DNA of 6,796 nt from Bifidobacterium breve. Its GTDB lineage: Bacteria; Actinomycetota; Acidimicrobiia; Acidimicrobiales; Ilumatobacteraceae. How positions within the stretch are numbered: position 1 is the stretch's first letter; the number at the start of each line of letters is the position of its first letter. The DNA is taken from assembly GCA_945869715.1 (NCBI GenBank), contig CAMBPP010000076.1:1-6796 (forward strand), in the 5' to 3' direction. Position numbers and translations under genes: made by a program. This document shows positions 1-5,634 of the stretch, piece by piece. A model generated the notes under the pieces. It ran no database searches. It was not told where the DNA came from and saw only the letters and a list, made by a program, of their open reading frames with translations.

Positions 1-1
1 C

Positions 2-922
2 CCCGAAGATATTTGCGAACTGGCCAAGTGGTGGAATGTGCCGCAACTTGCTGTGCTCGCACCTCGCATTAAAAGCTTGAACTGGTTTCAGAGCGGTGCT
101 GCACTTTCCGCATACGAAGAAGTGCGCTCCCCTCTCGACATGGGTGCGCTTCCTGCACGCGTGCGTGCCGGCACTCGAGTGAGTTACGTACCTTCCGCAT
201 TATTGCTGTGCAGCATTTCAGCGCTTGCTGCAGTAGGCAACTTCGATGAATCGTTGCGCACCGGTGAAGATGTTGACCTCGTGTGGCGTCTCGATGCGGC
301 TGGCTACTCATGTCGCTATGAACCATCTATTGAAGTGCATCATCTGCCTCGCACCACCATTCAACAACTTGCTGAACAACGCATTGGCTATGGTGAATCG
401 GCTGCTCTGCTCGCCCAAAAACACCGCGGCGCACTTGCACCACTGCGCGTGAGTGGCTGGAGCACTGGGGTGTGGACTTCTATTGCTCTCGGGTTTCCTA
501 TTATTGGTGGAGTTGTTGCTGCTGGTACCGCTGTAGCACTCAGCCGCAAATTGCGCTTTCTACCCGATGCAGAAAAAGAATCGGCTCGGCTCGCCACTCT
601 CGGGCATCTTCATGCTGGCAAGCAAATTGCGAGCGCAGTCACACGCGTATGGTGGCCAATTGCGTTGCTCTTAGCATTGATCTCACGCCGCGCACGTTGG
701 GCGTTGTGTCTTGCTGCTTTCGTGCCAGCACTTTCCGACTGGTGGACGAGTCGACCCCACCTCGACCCTGTTCGTTACATGCTTTTACGTTGGGTCGATG
801 ACATGTCGTATGGGTTTGGTGTTTGGAAAGGCATCGTGCGGGAAGGCAACTACGACCCACTTGTTCCAGAGCTCTCCAGTTGGCCAAGCAACATGCAGCA
901 AAAAACTTCTACTGAGGCTTAG
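2..922 (+). CDS. mftF: Mycofactocin-type glycosyltransferase MftF, C-terminal part (5' end outside window)
   Basis: The reading frame is open from base 2 and gives 306 residues up to TAG at 920-922. The true start lies upstream; an in-frame GTG at 38 is internal. Seen: a GT2-type GT-A segment with SPLDMG (bases 128-145), SYVPSALLL and GEDVDLVWRL. The acidic pair Glu-Asp at 266-271 sits where GT2 enzymes carry the catalytic base. The fragment continues with a YGESAALLAQKH stretch and ends in hydrophobic segments, around bases 470-545 and 645-735, likely membrane-associated. The order of SPLDMG, YVPSA, GEDVDLVWRL, YG-SAA-LA--H is what I remember as characteristic of MftF. That enzyme adds beta-1,4-glucose units to the redox cofactor mycofactocin, made from the MftA peptide by MftB-E. 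The DXD part of the active site is outside the window. It is the last gene of its strand here: a convergent gene overlaps its 3' end by 14 bases, so no mftG (GMC oxidoreductase) follows directly. A generic GT2 enzyme is the alternative. Confidence 0.85.
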   Translation, partial: PEDICELAKWWNVPQLAVLAPRIKSLNWFQSGAALSAYEEVRSPLDMGALPARVRAGTRVSYVPSALLLCSISALAAVGNFDESLRTGEDVDLVWRLDAAGYSCRYEPSIEVHHLPRTTIQQLAEQRIGYGESAALLAQKHRGALAPLRVSGWSTGVWTSIALGFPIIGGVVAAGTAVALSRKLRFLPDAEKESARLATLGHLHAGKQIASAVTRVWWPIALLLALISRRARWALCLAAFVPALSDWWTSRPHLDPVRYMLLRWVDDMSYGFGVWKGIVREGNYDPLVPELSSWPSNMQQKTSTEA

Positions 923-1403
923 CGATCGAGCGCAGATTAATATTGCCGCACTCTTCACAAATATCTTCGGGAATCACTCCCATGCGCATCAGCACACTGA
1001 ACATCATGCAACCGAGACAAATAGCAAAGAAACTTTCAAGCCCTGCCGCAACAATGAGGGCTGCAATAACTAATTGTGCAGCACCCAGGCTTCCTGTTGC
1101 CCACAACAGCGATGCAACGCCACTGAAGAGAAGTCCTACTCCTTGGGCAAATCGCTTGGGTGGTCCCGGAACAAATTTGTGATTGCCCTTCAACCGTGGC
1201 GTCACTACCTGAGTAGCAATTCGCCCTAATGGGCTCATGGTGGGGCCAGTTAAAACACGCGCTACAAATCCGTATGTCAGGGGAATGAGTACCCAGCCGC
1301 TCTGTGTGAGGAGAAAAATGATGCTCATCGCAACGACCCCGCCAGCGACAAGGCGTGCCGAGGTCTCATTTACTGGATGAGGGAAGGAAAAGAACGATTT
1401 CAC
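909..1403 (-). CDS. DUF4395 family small membrane protein with two CxxC pairs
   Basis: 164 residues, GTG start at 1401-1403 and TAG stop at 909-911. Seen: an N-terminal PHPVNETSARLVAG motif, two hydrophobic segments near residues 18-50, a middle segment with SPLGRIA, and two more hydrophobic segments near residues 86-128. The C-terminal tail carries two Cys pairs, C129-C132 (CLGC) and C149-C152 (CEEC). The Pro-Val-(Asp/Asn)-Glu N-terminus, the SPL-R motif and the F-x-C-LGC end are typical of DUF4395 (PF14340), a four-helix membrane family of unknown function. The two CxxC pairs suggest a metal site or thiol redox role; this is inference, and the thiols' side of the membrane is not known. No clear Shine-Dalgarno precedes the GTG, but a TATCGT box lies 7 bases upstream, so the mRNA may be leaderless. 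The 3' end overlaps mftF on the opposite strand, with no room for a separate terminator. Confidence 0.85.
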   Translation of the reverse strand: MKSFFSFPHPVNETSARLVAGGVVAMSIIFLLTQSGWVLIPLTYGFVARVLTGPTMSPLGRIATQVVTPRLKGNHKFVPGPPKRFAQGVGLLFSGVASLLWATGSLGAAQLVIAALIVAAGLESFFAICLGCMMFSVLMRMGVIPEDICEECGNINLRSIAKPQ

Positions 1404-1440
1404 TCGCTTTACGATATGGACTAATCGTGAATAAAAGCGA
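1404..1440. repeat. Interrupted inverted repeat between divergent genes (candidate operator)
   Basis: Left arm TCGCTTTACGAT (1404-1415) pairs with ATCGT (1424-1428) and AAAGCGA (1434-1440), giving 12 matched base pairs (7+5) with a 5-base insertion in the right arm and an 8-base centre. It lies directly before the GTG of the DUF4395 gene and covers that gene's putative -10 box. It could be a regulator site or a hairpin in a longer 5' leader. Function is inferred only. Confidence 0.35.
1411..1416 (-). promoter_or_regulatory. Putative -10 box (TATCGT) for a leaderless DUF4395 mRNA
   Basis: On the minus strand, TATCGT fits the actinobacterial TANNNT -10 pattern and ends 7 bases before the GTG start. 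Transcription would then begin at or next to the start codon. No good -35 box was seen. The box lies inside the inverted repeat at 1404-1440. Confidence 0.3.
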
Positions 1441-1457
1441 AATGCCTCTACAACTAC

Positions 1458-1463
1458 TACCGT
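1458..1463 (+). promoter_or_regulatory. Putative -10 box (TACCGT) for the racemase-like gene
   Basis: TACCGT fits TANNNT and ends 8 bases before the ATG at 1472, a spacing that would give a leaderless or nearly leaderless transcript. A competing reading is that AGGA at 1464-1467 is a weak ribosome binding site, with 4 bases to the ATG, and the promoter lies further upstream. Confidence 0.3.
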
Positions 1464-1471
1464 AGGAACTG

Positions 1472-2434
1472 ATGTCTCTTCGGCTCACCGTTAATGAACA
1501 TGCTTTTCGCACCCACGTCGGCCACACCGTGGGCACGACCCCTGGCCTCATCCCCGTCGTCAAAGGCAATGGCTATGGGCTTGGCCGACCCTTTCTCATG
1601 CAACTGGTATCTGAGTTACTCGGCCCCACTCAAGCAGTTGCGGTAGGAACCGTTTTTGAAGCGCAAGATATTTTGGCTCCTACCCCCGTCTACATACTCA
1701 CCCCCATTGGCGAGTTTGACCAAGTAGCCATTCCCTCGAATGCCATCCCCACCGTTGCCTCAGAACGTGACCTCACAGTCCTTCAGAACAAGGGCTGGAA
1801 AAACCCTGTGGTCGTGAAACTTGCTTCCCCCATGCAGCGTTTTGGCGTAGCAGTACATGAGTTCCTCTCACTTGTGCAACACATCAGCGCAGCGGGGCTC
1901 AGCATTCACTCATGCGCCTTACATCTGCCGCTGCATCGAACTGATGAAGAAATTGCTGAACAACTCGCAACTTGGATGCCACTTATTCCCGAGTGCGTCA
2001 CCGTGTCATTAAGTCACATTTCAGCAATTCAACTTGCAACACAACAAGAAAAATTTCCCGATGCCCTCTTTGAAGTGCGGCTTGGTACCGCCTTATGGCA
2101 CGGCGACAAATCATTTTTTTCTTTGCACACTGAAGTTCTTGCTGTCCACTCAATTGAAAAAGGCACTGCAGCGGGCTACCACAGCACAGCCGCACCTACC
2201 GATGGCCACATCGTTGTGGTTGCAGCAGGAACCACCCACGGGGTGTCGCCACTAGAAAATGGTTCAAGTCCATTTCATTTTGAAAAGCAGCGACTCACTT
2301 TGCTTGAAGCACCATATATGCATAGTGCAATGTGTTTCGTTCCGCTGGGTCAACCATGCCCGAAGGTAGGCGATGCAATAGACGTGCAAAGACCACTGAA
2401 TAGTGTTGCTCCCGACATCACATTGTGGGTGTAA
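1472..2434 (+). CDS. Alanine-racemase-like PLP-dependent protein (divergent, short)
   Basis: 320 residues. The ATG at 1472 is chosen because a TAG stop at 1463-1465 closes the frame just upstream. The N-terminal domain (about residues 3-220) is a fold-type III PLP barrel. LIPVVKGNGYGLG gives the Schiff-base Lys31; MQRFG holds Arg123, and VRLGTALWHG holds Arg203, at the place of the arginine that contacts the PLP ring nitrogen. The C-terminal domain (about 225-320) has Tyr236 in GYHS, where alanine racemase has its catalytic tyrosine, then VVVAAGTTHGV and YMHSAMCFVP. Canonical Alr has GYADG and SMDQ there, and about 360-370 residues. Motifs such as KGNGYG, ALHLPL-RT, AGT-HGV and PKVGD match, from memory, an actinobacterial clade annotated as alanine racemase and often found near FemX-type genes. 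Lys31 and Tyr236 suggest amino-acid racemisation, but the substrate is uncertain because the usual carboxylate-binding part differs. It is probably co-transcribed with the membrane protein 6 bases downstream. Confidence 0.8.
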   Translation: MSLRLTVNEHAFRTHVGHTVGTTPGLIPVVKGNGYGLGRPFLMQLVSELLGPTQAVAVGTVFEAQDILAPTPVYILTPIGEFDQVAIPSNAIPTVASERDLTVLQNKGWKNPVVVKLASPMQRFGVAVHEFLSLVQHISAAGLSIHSCALHLPLHRTDEEIAEQLATWMPLIPECVTVSLSHISAIQLATQQEKFPDALFEVRLGTALWHGDKSFFSLHTEVLAVHSIEKGTAAGYHSTAAPTDGHIVVVAAGTTHGVSPLENGSSPFHFEKQRLTLLEAPYMHSAMCFVPLGQPCPKVGDAIDVQRPLNSVAPDITLWV

Positions 2435-2440
2435 CCACTT

Positions 2441-3541
2441 ATGACCAACGCAGCGTTACCAACACGTAATGGCGTAGCTCGTTTCGCAGAGCTCGATATT
2501 GCTCGCAGCATTGCCCTATTTGGCATCATCGTTTTGAACTACCACGGCTACCTCAACGGGGCCAATGCCACAGGTTCTGTTCAGACAACATGGTTTGCTC
2601 GTCTCATGGATCCGTGGAATGGGCTACTTGTTCCTAGCCCTGTCATTTTTGTAGTGGTTGCAGGAATTGCTTGTGGGCTCCTCACAGCAACAAATCAGCA
2701 ACTCAGCACCATGGAACTACGTTGGCTGCTTATTCGGCGCGGAACATTTCTGTTCACCATCGGAACCATGTTTGAGTGGGTATGGAACGGAACCATTCTT
2801 CCGTACTACGGCATATATTTTATTTTGGCTTCCGCTGTTTTTCATTTAAAAACAAAACACATCGCTTCAATCGCCATATGTATTACATTTTCTGCTGCAC
2901 TGCTTTCGTTCTGGCGTTACCGCCAGGAACTACAGGGTCATTCAACTAGTTGGCTGCAGCCATTTGAGCCAAATACGCCTCGTAACCTCATCTTTCGTTA
3001 TTTCATTGACTACACACATCCGGTACTTCCATGGTTTGCCTTTTTCTGTGTCGGCCTCATCATCGGCAAGTCCTACGCCACCTTTCGCCTGAAACGAAAA
3101 ACGATACTTTTCGCCAGTATTCCAGTGCTTTTCTGCACATACCTGGTCAGTGGCCTTGCACTTCATCACACTGATGGTTCTTGGCAGCACGTTTTGAGCA
3201 CCGATCCTTTTGAACGAGGCATCCTTGCAACAGTTGGCGCTTGTACAAGTGCAGTAGTTGTAGTCATTCTCATTTCTTTTGCGGCCGACGAATATGCAAC
3301 CGCACCCCTTATGCAAGTTCTGCAGCGGTCAGGGCAAGTCACACTGACTCTCTACCTCTGCCATGGTTTTATTTTTAACGCAGTAGTTCACTGGTTGGGC
3401 TGGATTCAGCCAGGTTCATTCACCACACCATTTATTTTTTCATGTGTGGTGACAACACTGCTTATTGCTATTGGTGCATGGTGGCAACGTTCCGTAGGGA
3501 AAGGCCCCGTTGAAGTTGTGTATCGCAAATTTGGAAACTAA
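2441..3541 (+). CDS. DUF1624/DUF418-type multi-spanning membrane protein, probable acyltransferase-like
   Basis: 366 residues with about ten predicted membrane helices, by eye near residues 22-40, 64-83, 95-112, 115-136, 140-158, 190-208, 217-240, 262-284, 300-320 and 327-347. The N-terminus has LDIARSIALFGIIVLNYH, with Asp19, Arg22, Asn33 and His35. This fits the LD--R--AL-GI---N opening of the DUF1624/heparan-alpha-glucosaminide acetyltransferase-like and DUF418 families. The C-terminus has SGQVTLTLYLCHGFIF and then GKGPVEVVYRKFG, which matches the G-LTLY and GP-E---R signature of DUF418. Members are thought to move acyl groups across or at the membrane; the substrate here is unknown. The gene starts 6 bases after the racemase-like gene, without a clear Shine-Dalgarno, so translation is probably coupled. 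It ends 8 bases from the convergent ROK gene. Confidence 0.8.
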   Translation: MTNAALPTRNGVARFAELDIARSIALFGIIVLNYHGYLNGANATGSVQTTWFARLMDPWNGLLVPSPVIFVVVAGIACGLLTATNQQLSTMELRWLLIRRGTFLFTIGTMFEWVWNGTILPYYGIYFILASAVFHLKTKHIASIAICITFSAALLSFWRYRQELQGHSTSWLQPFEPNTPRNLIFRYFIDYTHPVLPWFAFFCVGLIIGKSYATFRLKRKTILFASIPVLFCTYLVSGLALHHTDGSWQHVLSTDPFERGILATVGACTSAVVVVILISFAADEYATAPLMQVLQRSGQVTLTLYLCHGFIFNAVVHWLGWIQPGSFTTPFIFSCVVTTLLIAIGAWWQRSVGKGPVEVVYRKFGN

Positions 3542-3549
3542 GAGCGCAA

Positions 3550-4437
3550 TTAAATTCGTGCCATGCGGTTCATACCGCGAAGACCAAACGCAGCTGCGCC
3601 AATAAGCGAACCATCATCGCCTAACCGTGCCGGAACAATGCGTGCTCCAGTTGAAAACTCAAGTCGACATAGTTCATCTAGACTGTTTTGTGCTGCTTGG
3701 AAAAAAGGAGCACCAAAACCTAATGCCACACTTCCGCCCACAACAGCAAGTGGCAGATCGAGCAAGTTACATACCGATGCAATACCGCGACCCACCAGCC
3801 GCCCTGTGCGCTGAATAATTTCGTACGTCGGTTGCGTAGGAGGCCTACCAGTAATGGCCTCAATTGCTGACCCAGAAGTTTCTGCTTCCAAGCATCCACG
3901 TGCGCCACAAACGCAGCGGCGGCCACTTGGTTCCACAATAACGTGCCCAATGTGCCCGGCGTTACCCGCTGCACCGTCAAGGAGGCGTCCGTTCAGCACA
4001 ATGCCACCGCCAACACCAGTAGAAATCACCATTGCCAAGAAGTTGTCGTGCCCCTTGGCTGCGCCTTTCCAGCCTTCACCTAGGGCAAGCGCTTTGGCAT
4101 CGCCATCGGCAAATACTGGCAGGCCGGTCAGAATGCGTAGTCGCGGCACTAATGGGAAATTACGCCAACAAGGAATATTGAGCGGAGATACCAGCTCGGC
4201 ATTTTCTGTCATCGGCCCAGCGCAACCCACACCAAGTGCAACTGGTTGTGCGCCATGTTGACCACGTGCTTTTGTGAGCATTGAATCGACGAGCTGCGCA
4301 ACATCATTAAATAGATTTTCATCGCTCTGATTGCTACGAACTGCAATGCGCCCTCGGTCGATGACTGAACCTTCACGAGTAACAAGCCCTGCAGCAACTT
4401 TGGTGCCACCAATATCGAGAGCGAGAAGGACGTCCAT
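3550..4437 (-). CDS. ROK-family sugar kinase (glucokinase-like, altered sugar-binding motif)
   Basis: 295 residues, usual length for a ROK kinase. ATG at 4435-4437, with an AAGG ribosome binding site 4 bases away. Seen: phosphate loop DIGGTK (residues 8-13), GVGCAGPM (69-76), ADGDAKALALGE with the likely catalytic base Asp113, STGVGGGIVLNG (139-150), GNAGHIGHV (158-166) and the zinc motif CVCGARGCLE (175-184). Zinc ligands would be His165, Cys175, Cys177 and Cys182. No N-terminal helix-turn-helix is present, so it should be a kinase and not a NagC/Mlc-type repressor. The family phosphorylates glucose, ManNAc, GlcNAc, fructose and others with ATP, in the cytoplasm. Two positions are unusual: the Asn normally before the catalytic Asp is Gly112, and the ExGH motif reads HxGH (His162). 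I recall AGHIGH variants in other actinobacterial ROK proteins, so this is probably a subfamily trait. The substrate is not assigned. It is transcribed divergently from ung. Confidence 0.88.
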   Translation of the reverse strand: MDVLLALDIGGTKVAAGLVTREGSVIDRGRIAVRSNQSDENLFNDVAQLVDSMLTKARGQHGAQPVALGVGCAGPMTENAELVSPLNIPCWRNFPLVPRLRILTGLPVFADGDAKALALGEGWKGAAKGHDNFLAMVISTGVGGGIVLNGRLLDGAAGNAGHIGHVIVEPSGRRCVCGARGCLEAETSGSAIEAITGRPPTQPTYEIIQRTGRLVGRGIASVCNLLDLPLAVVGGSVALGFGAPFFQAAQNSLDELCRLEFSTGARIVPARLGDDGSLIGAAAFGLRGMNRMARI

Positions 4438-4441
4438 AACG

Positions 4442-4445
4442 CCTT
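4442..4445 (-). promoter_or_regulatory. Ribosome binding site of the ROK kinase gene
   Basis: On the minus strand, AAGG lies 4 bases before the ATG at 4437. It is short, but it is the only purine-rich element there, and unlike its neighbours this gene has no TANNNT box at leaderless distance. Confidence 0.4.
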
Positions 4446-4456
4446 AATTTCTATCT

Positions 4457-4476
4457 CACAACATGATCAATGTGTG
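4457..4476. repeat. Imperfect palindrome in the ROK/ung divergent intergenic region
   Basis: CACAACAT (4457-4464) pairs with ATGTGTG (4470-4476) if one A is bulged, around a GATCA centre; the core TGATCA is itself a perfect palindrome. It lies 14 bases before the putative -10 box of ung and 20 bases before the ROK start. It could be an operator for one or both genes, but it is short and may be chance. Confidence 0.25.
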
Positions 4477-4489
4477 TTTTATTCACTAC

Positions 4490-4495
4490 TAATCT
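4490..4495 (+). promoter_or_regulatory. Putative -10 box (TAATCT) for a leaderless ung mRNA
   Basis: TAATCT fits the TANNNT -10 pattern and ends 8 bases before the ATG at 4504, with no Shine-Dalgarno in between. This favours a leaderless transcript starting at the ATG and argues against the in-frame GTG at 4474, which lies upstream of the box. No convincing -35 was found. Confidence 0.4.
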
Positions 4496-4503
4496 GTTAC
4501 AAC

Positions 4504-5184
4504 ATGTCGCATACAACGCCACCACCAGGCTGGGACGCTTTGTTTACCAATGAACAGACTAATAATTATTGGCAAATGCTGAGTATTTTTATAGAATCAG
4601 AACGTGCATCTTTTGAAATTTATCCACCACACGATGAAATGTTTGCGGCCTTTTTTGCAACTCCATTGCAAAACGTCAAGGTAGTCATTGTGGGTCAAGA
4701 TCCTTATCACCAACCTGGTCAGGCACATGGGTTGAGTTTTTCTGTCAACAGCAATGTTGCGTTACCACCATCGTTGCGAAATATTTTTACTGAGTTACAG
4801 AGCGATGTAAACGTGAACCGCTTCCAACATCCAGCGAAAGGCAACCTCACGTCGTGGACTGAGCAGGGCGTGTTGTTGCTCAACACCACATGCACTGTGC
4901 GACGCGGGGAAGCTGCCTCACACAGCGGCAAAGGTTGGGAAGACTTTACGACCGCAGCGCTGCGTCTAGTTGCCGAAACTCATGAGCATGTGGTCTTTAT
5001 ATTGTGGGGCAAACATGCTCAAGCGCTGAAGAGCCATCTCGACATATCTGGCCACAAACACACGTTCATTGAGTCGCCGCATCCGTCACCGTTGTCTGCA
5101 TACCGCGGGTTTTTCGGCTCCCATCCGTTTTCGCGTACAAATGAAGCACTCATTCAACATGGCCAGGTACCGATAACATGGTAA
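4504..5184 (+). CDS. ung: Uracil-DNA glycosylase, family 1
   Basis: 226 residues, close to the 229 of E. coli Ung. It removes uracil from DNA by hydrolysing the N-glycosidic bond, the first step of base-excision repair. Seen: motif A VVIVGQDPYHQPGQAHGLSFS with catalytic water-activating Asp66 and the uracil-stacking region; LLLNTTCTVRRGEAASHSGKGW in the middle, holding the usual LLN-xLTV-like element; IDLWGKHA-equivalent VFILWGKHAQ; and motif B HPSPLSAYRGFFGSHPFS with His193, the equivalent of E. coli His187, and the DNA-intercalating loop. The ATG at 4504 is preferred over the in-frame GTG at 4474, because family alignments begin near the PPPGWDALF segment and a -10-like box lies between the two. 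It is a complete, normal-looking housekeeping gene. The SRPBCC gene follows after 42 bases on the same strand and may share its transcript. Confidence 0.97.
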   Translation: MSHTTPPPGWDALFTNEQTNNYWQMLSIFIESERASFEIYPPHDEMFAAFFATPLQNVKVVIVGQDPYHQPGQAHGLSFSVNSNVALPPSLRNIFTELQSDVNVNRFQHPAKGNLTSWTEQGVLLLNTTCTVRRGEAASHSGKGWEDFTTAALRLVAETHEHVVFILWGKHAQALKSHLDISGHKHTFIESPHPSPLSAYRGFFGSHPFSRTNEALIQHGQVPITW

Positions 5185-5216
5185 TTCATAAGGTAGTCAT
5201 TGGTTATCGCAAAGAG

Positions 5217-5221
5217 AAAGG
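5217..5221 (+). promoter_or_regulatory. Ribosome binding site that sets the SRPBCC start
   Basis: AAAGG (5217-5221) lies 5 bases before the ATG at 5227. This supports the ATG over the in-frame TTG at 5200, which would add nine residues unlike the start of a START-domain protein. Confidence 0.6.
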
Positions 5222-5226
5222 TCACT

Positions 5227-5634
5227 ATGGGTTCGGTTCGACGACATGCCATTCTTGACGCCTCTGCTGCAGTGGTCTGGGACTTCATTGGTCGCCCAGG
5301 GGCACTGCACGAATGGTTTCCCATTACCGCTACCCGTATTGAAGGCGACAAACGCTGGATCACTTTGCCGACCGGCATTGTCTTTGAAGAAGATATCTTG
5401 CTGCTCGACCACGATCTACGCCGATTCCAATATGGCATTACGAACAACCCACTCATCACCAACCACCTGGGTACATACGACGTCATTGAATTAACACCTT
5501 CCACGTGCATCGTCGTCTATAGCACCAATGTCGAACCCGAAGTTTTTGCACTTGCTATTGGAGCCGCTGCAGGTGAGGGAATGCGTTTTCTGGAAAAGAA
5601 ATACGGCATTCCCAGCAATGGAGGAACTCGCTAA
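5227..5634 (+). CDS. SRPBCC (START/Bet v1-like) ligand-binding domain protein
   Basis: 135 residues making one domain. ATG at 5227 is preceded by AAAGG at good spacing. Seen: an opening strand VRRHAILDASAAVVWDFIG, then GALHEWFPI with the Trp-Phe-Pro found in polyketide-cyclase/dehydrase-type SRPBCC proteins, RIEGDKRWITLPTG, FEEDILLLDHDLRRFQYGI, a YDVIELTP-T-C-VVYST strand, and a C-terminal helix AIGAAAGEGMRFLEKKYG that would close the cavity. The family folds into a deep hydrophobic pocket that binds lipids, polyketides, sterols or aromatic compounds, with or without enzymatic activity. The ligand here cannot be read from sequence. Its TAA overlaps the sulfatase ATG by one base (TAATG), so the two proteins are translated together and may act on the same compound. 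No signal peptide is visible, which suggests a cytoplasmic protein. Confidence 0.82.
   Translation: MGSVRRHAILDASAAVVWDFIGRPGALHEWFPITATRIEGDKRWITLPTGIVFEEDILLLDHDLRRFQYGITNNPLITNHLGTYDVIELTPSTCIVVYSTNVEPEVFALAIGAAAGEGMRFLEKKYGIPSNGGTR
5620..5625 (+). promoter_or_regulatory. Strong Shine-Dalgarno (GGAGGA) of the sulfatase, inside the SRPBCC gene
   Basis: GGAGGA lies 8 bases before the ATG at 5634, in the last codons of the SRPBCC gene. It is the best ribosome binding site in the window and fixes the sulfatase start; with the TAATG overlap it indicates coupled translation of the pair. Confidence 0.75.

Noticed and set aside
2..973. A 14-base sequence (CCCGAAGATATTTG) at 2-15 recurs inverted at 956-969; both copies encode Pro-Glu-Asp-Ile-Cys(-Glu), in mftF and in the DUF4395 gene
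   Set aside because: One 14-base match is within reach of chance for a window this size, the two proteins are unrelated there, and there are no other repeat features such as target duplications. It is noted only because the same frame is read in both copies.
2942..3316. Open frame of 124 codons on the minus strand opposite the DUF418-type gene
   Set aside because: Antisense shadow of a gene with a consistent membrane-protein pattern; no domain recognised.
3542..3549. Possible shared terminator between the convergent DUF418-type and ROK genes
   Set aside because: Only 8 bases separate the stops and no hairpin with a T-run was found there or in the flanking codons. The same holds for the mftF/DUF4395 overlap.
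3854..4261. Open frame of 135 codons on the plus strand opposite the ROK kinase
   Set aside because: The translation is Pro/Ser/Ala-rich low complexity, as expected from the antisense of the real gene, which has full ROK motifs.
4474..4503. N-terminal extension of Ung from an in-frame GTG at 4474
   Set aside because: The extra ten residues do not look like the family N-terminus, and a putative -10 box lies inside this stretch, so the ATG at 4504 is the better start.
5171..5209. Seven-base inverted repeat CGATAAC/GTTATCG across the end of ung
   Set aside because: The stem is AT-rich with a 25-base loop and no T-run, so it is not a credible terminator and can occur by chance.
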